64,000 nt of DNA from Caulobacter segnis ATCC 21756 (GTDB lineage: Bacteria > Pseudomonadota > Alphaproteobacteria > Caulobacterales > Caulobacteraceae): NCBI RefSeq assembly GCF_000092285.1, contig NC_014100.1, forward strand, positions 3,348,001-3,412,000, written 5' to 3'. Positions 15,890 through 24,493 of the stretch are shown here, piece by piece (position 1 is the stretch's first letter; each line of letters begins with the position of its first letter). A program made the position numbers and the translations under genes. The notes under the pieces are model-generated. The model saw only the letters and a list, made by a program, of their open reading frames with translations. It was not told the DNA's origin and did no database searches.

Positions 15890-17245
15890 TCAAGCGTGAA
15901 CGCGTCTGGACCTCAGGAGACCAAAACCACCAACGAGTCCGGTCATCACGATCATCCCCGCCAACAGCATCCCCGGCCAGCGTCCCTCGCCTGAAGCCGG
16001 CTGGAACGCCGGCGCACGGTCGAAGTCGGCGCGCTCGAATGGCTTGTCCCTGAAAAGGAAGGGATAGTAGAAGCCCCGCAGCTGGCCATGGAACGAGCGG
16101 ATACGGTCCTGATAGGCGATCTGGGCCGCCGGATCGGTGGCCGCTAGGCGGTGAAGCGCCAGCTGCGCCCCGACGCCAGGCGCCATCATACCCAGCCGCT
16201 CGCTCCAGGCGGCTCGCTCCAGCACCCCGTCGTGATAGCGGTGGGACAGGTCGCCGGCCGCCTCGTCGCCGACCTGATGGAAGGCGAAGTACCATTTCCA
16301 ATGGAACGCCTCGGTCAGCGGCGCGGTGTCCTTCCACTCCGGATGGCCGCGGAAGAAGGCGTCCATGGTCTCGGACTTTGGGATGTCCCAGGCCCGGTGA
16401 ACGGCGGTGCGCTGCGTCACCCCAAGCTCCATGCCCTGGCGCAGCGGGATGGCGCTGTTGATCGCCACATGGCCGATGGCCGGGACGATGAGGGTCAGGG
16501 TCATCCAGGCGGCCGCCAGGGACATGGCGTTGGCCAGCGAGCCGCGAACGGCTCGCGCCACGACCAGGCACAGCACTATCCAGAAAGCGAGATAGGCCGC
16601 CACCACGACCAGGACGGCGGCGACCTTCCAGGCCGCCGTTCCGGCGATGGCCGCGCCGATCAGGAAAGGAACGCTTAGGGCCAGGAACAGGGCCGCCGCG
16701 CGAACGGCGACGCGGGCGCCCCAGAAGCCGAACGTCGAGCCGACGGAAGCCTCCAAGGCGCGCAGCCGCCCAGCCTCGCGTTCGCCCGAGCGCAAGTCGT
16801 GGAACAGCAGGATCACGAACAACGGCGCCAGATAGACCAGCACGAAGGCGAAGTCGAAGCGCCCCGGCAAGGCGGCTTCCGGATTGCCGATCTCGCCCTC
16901 GTAGAGCTGCGCCTCCAGGCCCAGCGCCCTCACGCGCAGGACATAGGGCGAGACGTCGCGCGTCCCGATCGCCGCGAACGCCAGGTCCGACGGCGGATCC
17001 CAGGTGGCGTGGAAGGTGTAGTAGGCGGCGTCGCCCGGATCGCGCCCCTTGGACGCCCAGGCGGCGATCGCGGCGACATCGGCCTTCTGTTGCGGCCCGA
17101 TGCGGGCGATGGTCGCCTCCTGCCGCGCGACCTCGACCAGGCCCGCGCCGACGGCCACGGCGGTCAGCAGGAACAGGCAGGCGATCGCCAGGACCGCCGA
17201 GCGCAGGGTCAGCAGAAAGCGCGCTTCGCGAAGTACACCGTTCAT
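15890..17245 (-). CDS. ABC-2 type transporter permease, DUF3526 family (second permease)
   Basis: 451 residues from the ATG at 17245, which overlaps the stop of the previous permease by 4 nt; a longer frame upstream is only the antiphase shadow of that gene. One transmembrane helix near the N-terminus, a large extracytoplasmic domain (~45-165) and a cluster of about five helices follow, with the F-H-D-L-R-S-G-E-R-E-A-G-R motif that in ABC-2 permeases marks the coupling region to the ATPase. A second periplasmic segment carries M-D-A-F-F-R-G-H-P-E-W. It forms a heteromeric exporter with the adjacent permease and ATPase. Cargo unknown; the divergent TonB receptor and shared promoter suggest a metal- or metallophore-linked role. 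Confidence 0.85.
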   Translation of the reverse strand: MNGVLREARFLLTLRSAVLAIACLFLLTAVAVGAGLVEVARQEATIARIGPQQKADVAAIAAWASKGRDPGDAAYYTFHATWDPPSDLAFAAIGTRDVSPYVLRVRALGLEAQLYEGEIGNPEAALPGRFDFAFVLVYLAPLFVILLFHDLRSGEREAGRLRALEASVGSTFGFWGARVAVRAAALFLALSVPFLIGAAIAGTAAWKVAAVLVVVAAYLAFWIVLCLVVARAVRGSLANAMSLAAAWMTLTLIVPAIGHVAINSAIPLRQGMELGVTQRTAVHRAWDIPKSETMDAFFRGHPEWKDTAPLTEAFHWKWYFAFHQVGDEAAGDLSHRYHDGVLERAAWSERLGMMAPGVGAQLALHRLAATDPAAQIAYQDRIRSFHGQLRGFYYPFLFRDKPFERADFDRAPAFQPASGEGRWPGMLLAGMIVMTGLVGGFGLLRSRRVHA

Positions 17246-18690
17246 GCGGCGCTCCTGTTTAGACGGCGGCCAGCGCGGGCCATGAACAGCGCTCCGGCCG
17301 CGAGCCAGAGCAGCAGGGCGAGCAGCGCCGGCAGGGCGCGGCCCATGACGTCGGCCTCCGACGGCCGCGCGGGGTCGAAACGCGGCATGTTCCGCCAGTG
17401 ATCCGCCGAGATCCGGCTCCGCGCCTCGGCGGCGGAGTCGTTGCTCTTGGCCGCGTCGTCCGCGGCCGTCACGGCCGTGGCCTGCAGGCGATTGAGCCGC
17501 TGGACGAGGTCGTAGCGGTAGGCCTCGGCCTGCTCCAGGAAGCGGCGATAGGCGAAGAGGTCGGTCTCGGCCAGGGTCATCGACAGGCGCCGGATGGCCA
17601 CCGTCGGGCTGATCACCGCCAAGGCGTCCATCACGCGGCCTTGCGTCTCCATGGCCGCGAAGGCCTGGTTGGAATAGCGGTTGAACAGACCCGAGGTCAG
17701 CTTCTCGCCCTCCACCGCGAGCAGGCCGCGATAGTTGACCGGCAGATCCTCGACGCGGGCGACGCCGTACGCCTGAAGGGTCTTGCGCTTGAAGGCCGCG
17801 AAATAGGGATCGTTCGGATTGTGGCTGTCGCCCATGGCGCGCAGGTCGCGCTGGACGGCGATATCGGTCTCGACCCGGGTCGGAAGCGGCGCCAGGGCCG
17901 CGGCGATCTCGGGCGCGACGCGGGGCGCCAGCACCACGGTGACCGTCCAGGCCCCGACCAGGGCGATCAAGGCCGAGCGGCTTCGACGCGCGACGGCCGA
18001 GACGCCGACGATCAGCACCGTCCAGAACGCGAGATAGGCGACATAACCGCCGGCGCTCAGGACGACGGCCGACAGCCGCGCGCCGCCGCTGGCGCCCAGC
18101 CAAAACAGCAGGGCGAAGGCCGGCGCCGAGATGATCAAGGCGGCCACGCCAAGCGCCAGTCCCTTGCCGGCCACCAGCGCGCCGCCGGACACGCCCGCCA
18201 GCAGCGACTGCCGCAGCGTGCCGCGCTCGCGCTCTCCGGCCACCATGCCCGCGCCGATGAAGACCAGCAGCAACGGCGCGATCACTTGCAGCACCAGCGC
18301 CGGGGACAACTGTCCGAACCGCACGAGGAGGGACGATTGGCGCGCGTCGCCGAAATTGGCGCTGTTTTGCCGGTGCCCCTCCAGGAAGATCATGTTGCCG
18401 GTATAGGCCTCGACGCCCGGATCCATCGCCGCCAGACCGCTGGCGGGCCTGACCGCGAAGTGACCGAAGTGCACCACGCGATGGGGGTGGCGGTTGGGCT
18501 GGGCCTCGAAATCCCTGTCGGCCGAGTGTTGCAGCCGCTCGCGAAGCGCGGCCTGGTCGGCCTGATACGCCTTGGACGTCAGGGCGGCGGCGAAGGTCAG
18601 CAAGGCGACCAGGATCAGCCCCGTGAGCGCCACGCGGCTGCGAACGAGGTGGCGCAGGTCATTGCCCGCCACCGAAAGGATCACGCTCAT
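17242..18690 (-). CDS. ABC-2 type transporter permease, DUF3526 family (first permease)
   Basis: 482 residues, paralogous in layout to the following permease: one N-terminal helix, a periplasmic domain with L-L-V-R-F-G-Q-L-S-P-A-L-V-L-Q-V, then a helix cluster containing the A-G-E-R-E-R-G-T-L-R-Q-S-L coupling motif and A-A-L-I-I-S-A-P-A-F. A second extracytoplasmic part contains MGDSHNPNDPYFAAFK. Its start overlaps the ATPase stop by 4 nt and its own stop overlaps the next permease, so the three proteins are made from one transcript as a complex. Confidence 0.86.
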   Translation of the reverse strand: MSVILSVAGNDLRHLVRSRVALTGLILVALLTFAAALTSKAYQADQAALRERLQHSADRDFEAQPNRHPHRVVHFGHFAVRPASGLAAMDPGVEAYTGNMIFLEGHRQNSANFGDARQSSLLVRFGQLSPALVLQVIAPLLLVFIGAGMVAGERERGTLRQSLLAGVSGGALVAGKGLALGVAALIISAPAFALLFWLGASGGARLSAVVLSAGGYVAYLAFWTVLIVGVSAVARRSRSALIALVGAWTVTVVLAPRVAPEIAAALAPLPTRVETDIAVQRDLRAMGDSHNPNDPYFAAFKRKTLQAYGVARVEDLPVNYRGLLAVEGEKLTSGLFNRYSNQAFAAMETQGRVMDALAVISPTVAIRRLSMTLAETDLFAYRRFLEQAEAYRYDLVQRLNRLQATAVTAADDAAKSNDSAAEARSRISADHWRNMPRFDPARPSEADVMGRALPALLALLLWLAAGALFMARAGRRLNRSAA

Positions 18691-19421
18691 GCCGCCCGCG
18701 CCCTCGCGAAGCGGTCATGCAGGGCGCGCAGGTCAAAGCGGTCGGCCCCCTCGGCCGCCATTTCGTCGCTGATGCGGCCCTTTTCCAGGAAGCCGACGCG
18801 ATCGGCGATATCGGCGACGCCGATCAGGTCGTGGGTGACGATCAGGATCGCCGCGCCCTCTCCGCGCAGGCGCGAGACCAGGGCGTTGAAGTCCGCGGTC
18901 GCGCCGGGATCGAGACCCGAGGTCGGCTCGTCCAACAGCAGGACGGAGGCGCGGCGCAGCAACGCCAGGGCGATGGCCGTCTTCTGCCGCATGCCCTTGG
19001 AGAAGCCGGACACGGGTCGGCCCCAGGCCTCCTCAGCCAAGCCCACGGCGCGGAAAGCCGCTTCCATCTCTCCCGGCTCTGGACGCAGCCGCGCCAGACG
19101 CAGGAAGTAGTCGACGTTCTCGCGGGCGCTCAGGTGGTCATAGAGCGCGACGTTCTCGGGGATATAGGCGATCGCGCGGCGGACAACGGCCGGCTCCGCC
19201 GAGGGATCGAGGCCGACCACGCGCACGCGCCCGGCGCTGGGCGTCACGAAGCCGAGGATCGCCTGCAAGGTGGTGGACTTGCCTGCCCCATTGCCGCCCA
19301 GAAGGCCATAGACCTCGCCGGCGCCCACCTCGAGCGAGAGATGATCGATCACCTGACGTTCTCCATACCGGACCACTAGGCCCTCGATCTGGATCGCCTT
19401 GCCTTCACGCTTTGTCGTCAC
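18687..19421 (-). CDS. ABC transporter ATP-binding protein
   Basis: 244 residues from the GTG at 19421, chosen because AGAGGG lies 4-5 nt upstream; a TTG at 19463 would add 14 residues but would abut the operator-like box. It has Walker A G-G-N-G-A-G-K-S-T, the Q-loop, the signature F-S-K-G-M-R-Q-K-T (S-K-G variant typical of ABC-2 exporters such as the Nod/CcmA/DrrA type), Walker B V-L-L-L-D-E-P-T-S-G-L-D and the H-loop V-T-H-D-L. First gene of a three-gene operon with two DUF3526 permeases, divergent from a TonB-dependent receptor across a Zur-like box. Confidence 0.92.
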   Translation of the reverse strand: MTTKREGKAIQIEGLVVRYGERQVIDHLSLEVGAGEVYGLLGGNGAGKSTTLQAILGFVTPSAGRVRVVGLDPSAEPAVVRRAIAYIPENVALYDHLSARENVDYFLRLARLRPEPGEMEAAFRAVGLAEEAWGRPVSGFSKGMRQKTAIALALLRRASVLLLDEPTSGLDPGATADFNALVSRLRGEGAAILIVTHDLIGVADIADRVGFLEKGRISDEMAAEGADRFDLRALHDRFARARAA

Positions 19422-19463
19422 GCCACCCTCTTCAACAGCTCGCGGCGCCTCGTCCGCGATCAA

Positions 19464-19487
19464 GTAATGTTATATCGTAACAATTAC
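19464..19487. promoter_or_regulatory. Zur-like operator between the ABC operon and the TonB receptor
   Basis: A 24-bp symmetrical AT-rich box with outer arms GTAAT/ATTAC and the inner sequence TGTTATATCGTAACA. The Zur consensus of proteobacteria is built on TGTTATA-N-TATAACA; the inner 15 bases match at 12 of 14 specified positions. It stands out strongly in this GC-rich DNA. It lies 43 bp before the ATPase start and 73 bp before the receptor start, so it could repress both genes under zinc sufficiency. Assigned by motif resemblance only. Confidence 0.55.
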
Positions 19488-19559
19488 CTTGACCGCTAAG
19501 CAACCCCTCGCCTATCGACCGGCCCGTTAAGACCGCCGTTCTCCAGCGAGACCCCAAGC

Positions 19560-21641
19560 ATGACCTCTAAGGCCCTTCTGTTCGCCCTGTGCGCGGGCGC
19601 TTCCCAGTTCGCCTTCGGCGACATGGCCGCCGCGCAAACGAGAGACGACGAGGTCGAGGGCGTGGTGATCACCGGCTCGCGGGAGGCCAGCGCCAGCATC
19701 AACGGGATCGTCATCGATCCGCTTCGCCTGCCCCAGAGCGTCCGGGTGCTGGACGAGACCCTGATCGCCGACATGGGTATCACCAACCTGTCCGACATCT
19801 TCGACCTGGCCGGCGGCATGGCGCGCCAGAACAGCTTCGGCGGCGCCTGGGACGCCTACGCCATCCGGGGCTTCTCGGGCGACATCAATCAAGGTCCCGA
19901 CCTGCTGGTGAACCGCTTCACCGCCAACCGCGGCTTCAACGCCCGCCGCGATGTCGCCACCGTGGAGCGCTTCCAGGTCCTCAAGGGTCCGGCCTCGGCG
20001 CTCTCGGGCAAGGGCGAACCGGGCGGCTCGATCAACATCGTCACCAAGGCTCCGCGGGAAACCGCCCACGCCTCGGGCGAGCTGTCGTACGGCAGCTTCG
20101 ACACCAAGCGGGTGGTCGGCGACGCGGGCGGGCCGCTGGGGCATGGCGTCTCGGCGCGGATGATCACCGTCTATCAGGACACGGACGGCTGGCGGGACTA
20201 CGTGGGCAGCGACCGCCTGTTGCTGGCCCCGTCGCTGGCCTGGAAGCCGTCCGACGACTTGCGGTTCCTCTACCAGCTGGAGGCCAACACCGTGCACTTC
20301 GTGCATGACCGCGGCCTGGTCGCGGTCGCTGGCGACGGCAAGGCCTTGCCCCGCGAGCGATTCCTGGGCGAGCCGAACGACGGCGACATCACCCAGAAGA
20401 CGCTCCAGCACCAGCTGAGCGCCACCTACAACTTCAGCCCCAGCGTCGCGATCGAGGCCGGCGCGCAGTATCGCGACGGTTCGTTCAGGGGTCAGTCCAC
20501 CCACAACAGCGCCCTGGTCGGAACGCAGCTCCGCCGCCAGCTGCGGATCCACGACTATAGCTGGAGCGATCTGTCGGGCCGGGTCGAAGTCAGCTTCGAC
20601 GGCCGTCTGGGCGGGCTGGAGCATCAGTTCCGCGCCGGCGCCGACGCCTTCTCCTACGAACAAAAGCGCGTCTTCCACCGCTTCAGCCCCACGGCCGCGT
20701 CGCCCTACGCGATCGACATCTTCAAGCCCGTCTACGGCCAGGCCAAGCCGGTCGCGACGCTGAACCAGAACCTGCTGGAGGAACTGAGCGGCGAGAGCCT
20801 CTACGCTCAGGATCTGGTGACCCTGAACAGCCAGTTCACGCTGCTGGTCGGCCTGCGCCAGGACTGGGTCCGGCAAACCAACACCAACTACCGCAACGGC
20901 GTGGTCACCCGGCAGTCGCCGTCACAGGCCTCGCCGCGCGCGGCCCTGACCTGGGCGCCCAGCGAGAGCGTCTCGGCCTATGTCAGCTGGGGACGCTCGT
21001 TCCGTTACAACCAGGGCGCGGACGCGGCCGGCGGCGCGTTTCCGCCCGAGAAGGGCGAGGCCTGGGAAGCGGGCGTGAAGTGGGACGCGTCGGGCCGCCT
21101 GACCGGCACGGCCTCGCTGTTCCGCATCGACAAGGAGAACATCCTGGTCAACGACCCGGCCAACAGCGGCTTCTTCATTCCCGTCGGCGGGGCCCGCAGC
21201 CAGGGCGTCGAAGTCGAGGCCAACCTCCGCCTTCCCATGGGGATCACGGCCACCGCCGTCTACGCCTATACCGACACCGAGGTCACCCGCGACACCCGCG
21301 CCAACATGCTGGGCAGCCATCTCAGCAACATCCCCCTGCACTCCGGCGCGCTCTACGCGAACTGGCGCTCGCGCGGCGAGGAACCGGGCTCGGTCACGCT
21401 GGGCGGCGGCGTGGTCTATACCGGCGAACGGACCGGCGACGACGCCAATACCGGCTTCAAGCTTCCGGACTACATGACCGCGCGGGCCAACCTGGCCTAC
21501 CAGGTCTCGAAGACCGTCTCGCTTCATCTCGATGTCGAGAACCTGTTCGACACCTACTATCTGGAAAGCTCCTATAGCGACGTCTGGATCACCCCCGGCG
21601 CCCCGCGCACCGTGACGGGCAAATTGCGGATGAGCTTTTAG
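19560..21641 (+). CDS. TonB-dependent receptor, siderophore/metallophore type
   Basis: 693 residues. A cleavable signal peptide (A-A-A-Q-T around residue 25) is followed by a TonB-box-like segment D-E-V-E-G-V-V-I-T-G-S, a plug domain with R-Q-N-S-F-G-G-A-W-D-A-Y-A-I-R-G-F and LKGPASALSGKGEPGGSINI, then a 22-strand-type barrel ending in ...K-L-R-M-S-F with the C-terminal Phe needed for Bam assembly. The plug resembles FhuA/FecA-type ferric-siderophore receptors. Divergent from an ABC-2 exporter operon with a Zur-like box in the shared promoter, so a zinc complex or zincophore is as likely as iron. Energised by TonB-ExbBD; two tonB genes are in this window. Confidence 0.9.
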   Translation: MTSKALLFALCAGASQFAFGDMAAAQTRDDEVEGVVITGSREASASINGIVIDPLRLPQSVRVLDETLIADMGITNLSDIFDLAGGMARQNSFGGAWDAYAIRGFSGDINQGPDLLVNRFTANRGFNARRDVATVERFQVLKGPASALSGKGEPGGSINIVTKAPRETAHASGELSYGSFDTKRVVGDAGGPLGHGVSARMITVYQDTDGWRDYVGSDRLLLAPSLAWKPSDDLRFLYQLEANTVHFVHDRGLVAVAGDGKALPRERFLGEPNDGDITQKTLQHQLSATYNFSPSVAIEAGAQYRDGSFRGQSTHNSALVGTQLRRQLRIHDYSWSDLSGRVEVSFDGRLGGLEHQFRAGADAFSYEQKRVFHRFSPTAASPYAIDIFKPVYGQAKPVATLNQNLLEELSGESLYAQDLVTLNSQFTLLVGLRQDWVRQTNTNYRNGVVTRQSPSQASPRAALTWAPSESVSAYVSWGRSFRYNQGADAAGGAFPPEKGEAWEAGVKWDASGRLTGTASLFRIDKENILVNDPANSGFFIPVGGARSQGVEVEANLRLPMGITATAVYAYTDTEVTRDTRANMLGSHLSNIPLHSGALYANWRSRGEEPGSVTLGGGVVYTGERTGDDANTGFKLPDYMTARANLAYQVSKTVSLHLDVENLFDTYYLESSYSDVWITPGAPRTVTGKLRMSF

Positions 21642-21734
21642 TCATCCGGACCTGCTCCAAGTCCGTCCATCGCCACGGCGCCAGGATTCCCCGGCCGTGC
21701 GGTCCGGTGGGAAGGCGTTATAGCCATCGCCCAA

Positions 21735-22006
21735 AAGCGGAGCTTTCGAAGCTCCGAGATGAGTCATGAGCCGCTAGCATGACCGTCAATGCAGCCCGGA
21801 TGCGTCAAGCCTCAGGCTTGTAGCTCAACGGCGACGGACCGCTGGTCGGCAATCTGCTTGCCAGTTACTTGCCAGAAACGAACCGAAATGGGCCGAACGA
21901 GACGGCGAGAATCCAACCGAAACGCCTTTTTCTATCTGGATTTCAGCTAGATTTACGATCGTTCACACCGAGGGGGTCACAGGTTCAATCCCTGTCGCAT
22001 CCACCA
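21735..22006 (+). repeat. Direct repeat copy 2 with tRNA-3'-end-like terminus
   Basis: Homologous to 15410-15692, sharing TAGCTC/TAGCTT, GTCGGCAAT, CTTGCCAGTTA and TTGCCAGAAACGA blocks. It ends in a perfect T-arm, ACAGG-TTCAATC-CCTGT (21979-21995), then CGCATCC, A and CCA (22004-22006). About 200 nt upstream GGATGCG (21798-21804) is complementary to the CGCATCC strand, and the hairpin CAAGCC-TCA-GGCTTG follows it. It may be an attachment-site relic or part of a tmRNA-like structured RNA; the former is preferred. Confidence 0.6.
21738..21756 (+). terminator. Hairpin downstream of the TonB receptor
   Basis: CGGAGCTT-TCG-AAGCTCCG is a perfect 8-bp stem with a 3-nt loop, 97 bp after the receptor stop. 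It has no T tract. It is also part of the repeated unit, where copy 1 has a decayed version near 15411-15432. Confidence 0.4.
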
Positions 22007-22149
22007 TTTCCCAATCTCACTTCGAATTCGCCTGACGCGCTGACGCGCTGACGCGTGCGAGATCCGTCGCGGTCCATCCGATCGCGCCGCGGACGCGTAT
22101 CCCAGTCCTGGGCGCGCACGGTGCGCGCCCGCGCGACGGGACAGGCGGC

Positions 22150-22626
22150 ATGGCGGGCGCGGAAATGGTCGGCGAGCATCGGTCTCAGGCAAAGCTGATG
22201 ACATGGCTTGGCGCCTTGGGGCTGATCCCCTTCCTGGCGCCGCCGGCGCTTCGGATCGACGGGTTCGAGCCGATGCTGTCCTGGAGCAGCCTGCAGATCG
22301 TCTACGCCGCCGCCATCTTGTCCTTCCTGGGCGGCGTCCGCGCCGCGCAGGCCGTGTTCAGCAACGACTGTCCGCCCGGGACGCTGGTGTCGGCCATGGC
22401 GCCCCCGCTGGCCGGTTGGGCGCTCGCCGCGATCGGCGTCATGGGCCAGAGCCAACCGAACCTGGCGGCCAACGCCCTGCTGGGCATGGCCGCCGCCCTG
22501 GCCGCGCAAGGCGTGTGGGATGTCATGTCCGGCGCCCTTCCCGAATGGTACCGACAGCTCCGCCTGCCCCTGACGGCCATGGCCTGTATGGGCCTGGTCA
22601 TCGGCGCGGCCGTGGCGGGCGGCTGA
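22150..22626 (+). CDS. DUF3429 domain-containing membrane protein
   Basis: 158 residues with four or five hydrophobic segments: M-T-W-L-G-A-L-G-L-I-P-F-L-A, I-V-Y-A-A-A-I-L-S-F-L-G-G-V-R, a third around A-G-W-A-L-A-A-I-G-V, and a final A-M-A-C-M-G-L-V-I-G-A. The S-F-L-G-G-V motif and the length match DUF3429 (TMEM69-like) proteins of the inner membrane; function unknown. It ends 1 nt before the next gene, a short-chain dehydrogenase, so they are probably one transcript. Confidence 0.85.
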   Translation: MAGAEMVGEHRSQAKLMTWLGALGLIPFLAPPALRIDGFEPMLSWSSLQIVYAAAILSFLGGVRAAQAVFSNDCPPGTLVSAMAPPLAGWALAAIGVMGQSQPNLAANALLGMAAALAAQGVWDVMSGALPEWYRQLRLPLTAMACMGLVIGAAVAGG

Positions 22627-22627
22627 G

Positions 22628-23368
22628 ATGGCGCTCGGCGAAGAGCCCCGCCACCGCCTCGCGGTCGTGATCGGCGCGGGCGGCGGCCTCGGTCGCGCCC
22701 TCGTGGAGGAACTGCGCGGCGAACCTGGCTGGGCCAAGGTGGTGGGCGTCGGACGTCGGCGCCCTGACGACTGGCCCGAGGATTCCCGCCTGCCCTTCCT
22801 GGTCGCCGACCTGCTGGACGAGGCCGCTCTGGCGGATCTGGCGGCGGCGATCTCCACGCTCGGCGCGCCCGGGCTCGTCCTGATCGCCACGGGCCTCCTG
22901 CACGCGCCCGGCGTCGTGCCCGAAAAGGCGATGAAGGGGGTGACGGCCGCCAACCTCACGCGCCTGTTCGAGGTCAATGCGGTGCTGCCGGCTCTGGTCT
23001 GCAAGCATCTGGCGCCGCTGTTGCCCCGCGATGAACGGAGCGTGCTGGCGGCCCTGTCGGCCCGGGTGGGCAGCATCGGCGACAATCGCCTGGGCGGCTG
23101 GCATGCCTATCGCGCCAGCAAGGCGGCGCTGAACATGCTGATCCGCTGCCAGGCCATCGAGCTGTCGCGCGAGCGCCCGCTGGCCATCTGCGCGGCCCTG
23201 CACCCGGGCACGGTCGACACGCCGCTGAGCGCCCCGTTCGCCCGCGCCAGCCGCGCGGTGGAGACGCCGCGCGCGGCGGCGGCCAAGCTCCTCAAGGTCC
23301 TCCACCAGTTGGAGGCGGCCGACAGCGGCGGCTTCTTCGACTACGACAGCGCCCCCGTGCCCTGGTGA
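22628..23368 (+). CDS. Short-chain dehydrogenase/reductase, C-factor (CsgA)-like
   Basis: 246 residues with a Rossmann fold. The nucleotide-binding turn is V-I-G-A-G-G-G-L-G-R-A and the active-site Y-x3-K is in H-A-Y-R-A-S-K-A-A-L-N, with the catalytic Ser in L-S-A-R-V-G-S. The L-H-P-G-T-V-D-T-P-L segment is typical of the CsgA-like SDR branch. Substrate unknown. It follows the DUF3429 gene almost without a gap. Confidence 0.88.
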   Translation: MALGEEPRHRLAVVIGAGGGLGRALVEELRGEPGWAKVVGVGRRRPDDWPEDSRLPFLVADLLDEAALADLAAAISTLGAPGLVLIATGLLHAPGVVPEKAMKGVTAANLTRLFEVNAVLPALVCKHLAPLLPRDERSVLAALSARVGSIGDNRLGGWHAYRASKAALNMLIRCQAIELSRERPLAICAALHPGTVDTPLSAPFARASRAVETPRAAAAKLLKVLHQLEAADSGGFFDYDSAPVPW

Positions 23369-23459
23369 CCTCTCCCGAAACGACGCCTCAGTAGCCGTCC
23401 GCGCTGCGCGCGCCGCGCACGATCTGCTACCGCTGCGACGTTCACTTGAGGAGCGGACC

Positions 23460-24476
23460 ATGCGGGTCGCGATGTTCTCGGCCAAGGCCTACGATCGGAA
23501 GTTCTTCGACGCCGCCAACAGCGCGTTCGAGCATCGGATCGACTATTTCGAGGCCCGGCTCGACGCCTCCTCCGCGCTGCTGGCGGCCGGCTATCCGGCC
23601 GTGTGCGTGTTCGTCAACGATCGGCTGGACGCGACGACGCTCGAAGCCCTGGCGACCGGCGGCACGCGGACCGTGGCGCTACGCTGCGCCGGCTTCAACA
23701 ATGTCGACCTGGCGGCGGCCGAGCGGCTGGGCGTCACGGTGGTGCGCGTGCCGGCCTATTCGCCCGAGGCGGTGGCCGAGTTCACGCTGGGCCTGCTGCT
23801 GGCTTTGGATCGCAACATCCCGCGCGCCTACGCCCGGGTGCGCGAGAACAACTTCGCCCTCGACGGACTGATCGGCCGGAACCTGGCCGGACGCACGGCC
23901 GGCGTCGTCGGGACGGGCCGCATCGGGGCGCTTGTGGCGCGGATGCTGCGCCTGGGCTTCGGCTGCGAGGTCCTGGCCAGCGATGTCGTGCAGGATCCGG
24001 CGCTGGTCGAAGCCGGCGTCCGCTATGTGCCGGTCAGGACGCTGCTGCGCGAGGCCGAGGTCATCTCGCTGCATTGTCCATTGACGCCGGAGACCCGGCA
24101 CCTGATCGACGACGCGGCCATCGCCGCGGCCAAGCCGGGCGTACTGATCGTCAACACGAGCCGCGGCGCGCTGATCGACACGACCGCCCTGATCGCGGGC
24201 CTGAAGTCACGACAGGTCGGCGGCGTCGCGCTGGACGTCTACGAGCAGGAAGCCGATCTCTTCTTCGAGGACCTGTCGAACGAGATCATCCAGGACGACC
24301 TCTTCCAGCGCCTGCTGACCTTCCCGAACGTGCTGGTGACCGGCCACCAGGCCTTCCTGACGGAAGAGGCCCTCACCGCGATCGCCGAGACGACCTTGGG
24401 CAATCTCGCCGATGTCGAAGCCGGGCGGCCGTCGACGCATACCGTGTCGGCCAGCGCCGTCCGTTCAGGCCACTAG
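23460..24476 (+). CDS. ldhA: D-lactate dehydrogenase, fermentative LdhA type
   Basis: 338 residues. It would reduce pyruvate to D-lactate with NADH in the cytoplasm. NAD-binding motif G-T-G-R-I-G; the catalytic Arg is in N-T-S-R-G-A-L-I-D-T, the Glu in D-V-Y-E-Q-E and the His in G-H-Q-A-F-L-T-E-E-A-L. The F-F-E-D-L-S-N-E-I-I-Q-D-D stretch is distinctive of LdhA and separates it from other 2-hydroxyacid dehydrogenases. GAGGAG lies upstream of the ATG. It stands alone after a 91-bp gap. Confidence 0.9.
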   Translation: MRVAMFSAKAYDRKFFDAANSAFEHRIDYFEARLDASSALLAAGYPAVCVFVNDRLDATTLEALATGGTRTVALRCAGFNNVDLAAAERLGVTVVRVPAYSPEAVAEFTLGLLLALDRNIPRAYARVRENNFALDGLIGRNLAGRTAGVVGTGRIGALVARMLRLGFGCEVLASDVVQDPALVEAGVRYVPVRTLLREAEVISLHCPLTPETRHLIDDAAIAAAKPGVLIVNTSRGALIDTTALIAGLKSRQVGGVALDVYEQEADLFFEDLSNEIIQDDLFQRLLTFPNVLVTGHQAFLTEEALTAIAETTLGNLADVEAGRPSTHTVSASAVRSGH

Positions 24477-24493
24477 GCCGCCCAGAGCGGGGC

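Larger units (their letters stand above)
21642..22149. other. 508-bp non-coding region holding repeat copy 2
   Basis: No gene seen. It contains a hairpin after the receptor gene (21738-21756), the second repeat copy, and the tRNA-3'-end-like terminus at 21979-22006. A 60-codon frame at 21869-22051 merely translates the repeat and is not credible. Confidence 0.6.

Noticed and set aside
15427..16053. Plus-strand frame of 208 codons through the G19 tract
   Set aside because: Translates a repeat and a polyglycine run and overlaps the permease gene; equivalent frame in copy 2 is short and unlike.
21869..22051. 60-codon frame over the tRNA-like end
   Set aside because: Only the translation of the repeat and T-arm; no conserved protein feature.
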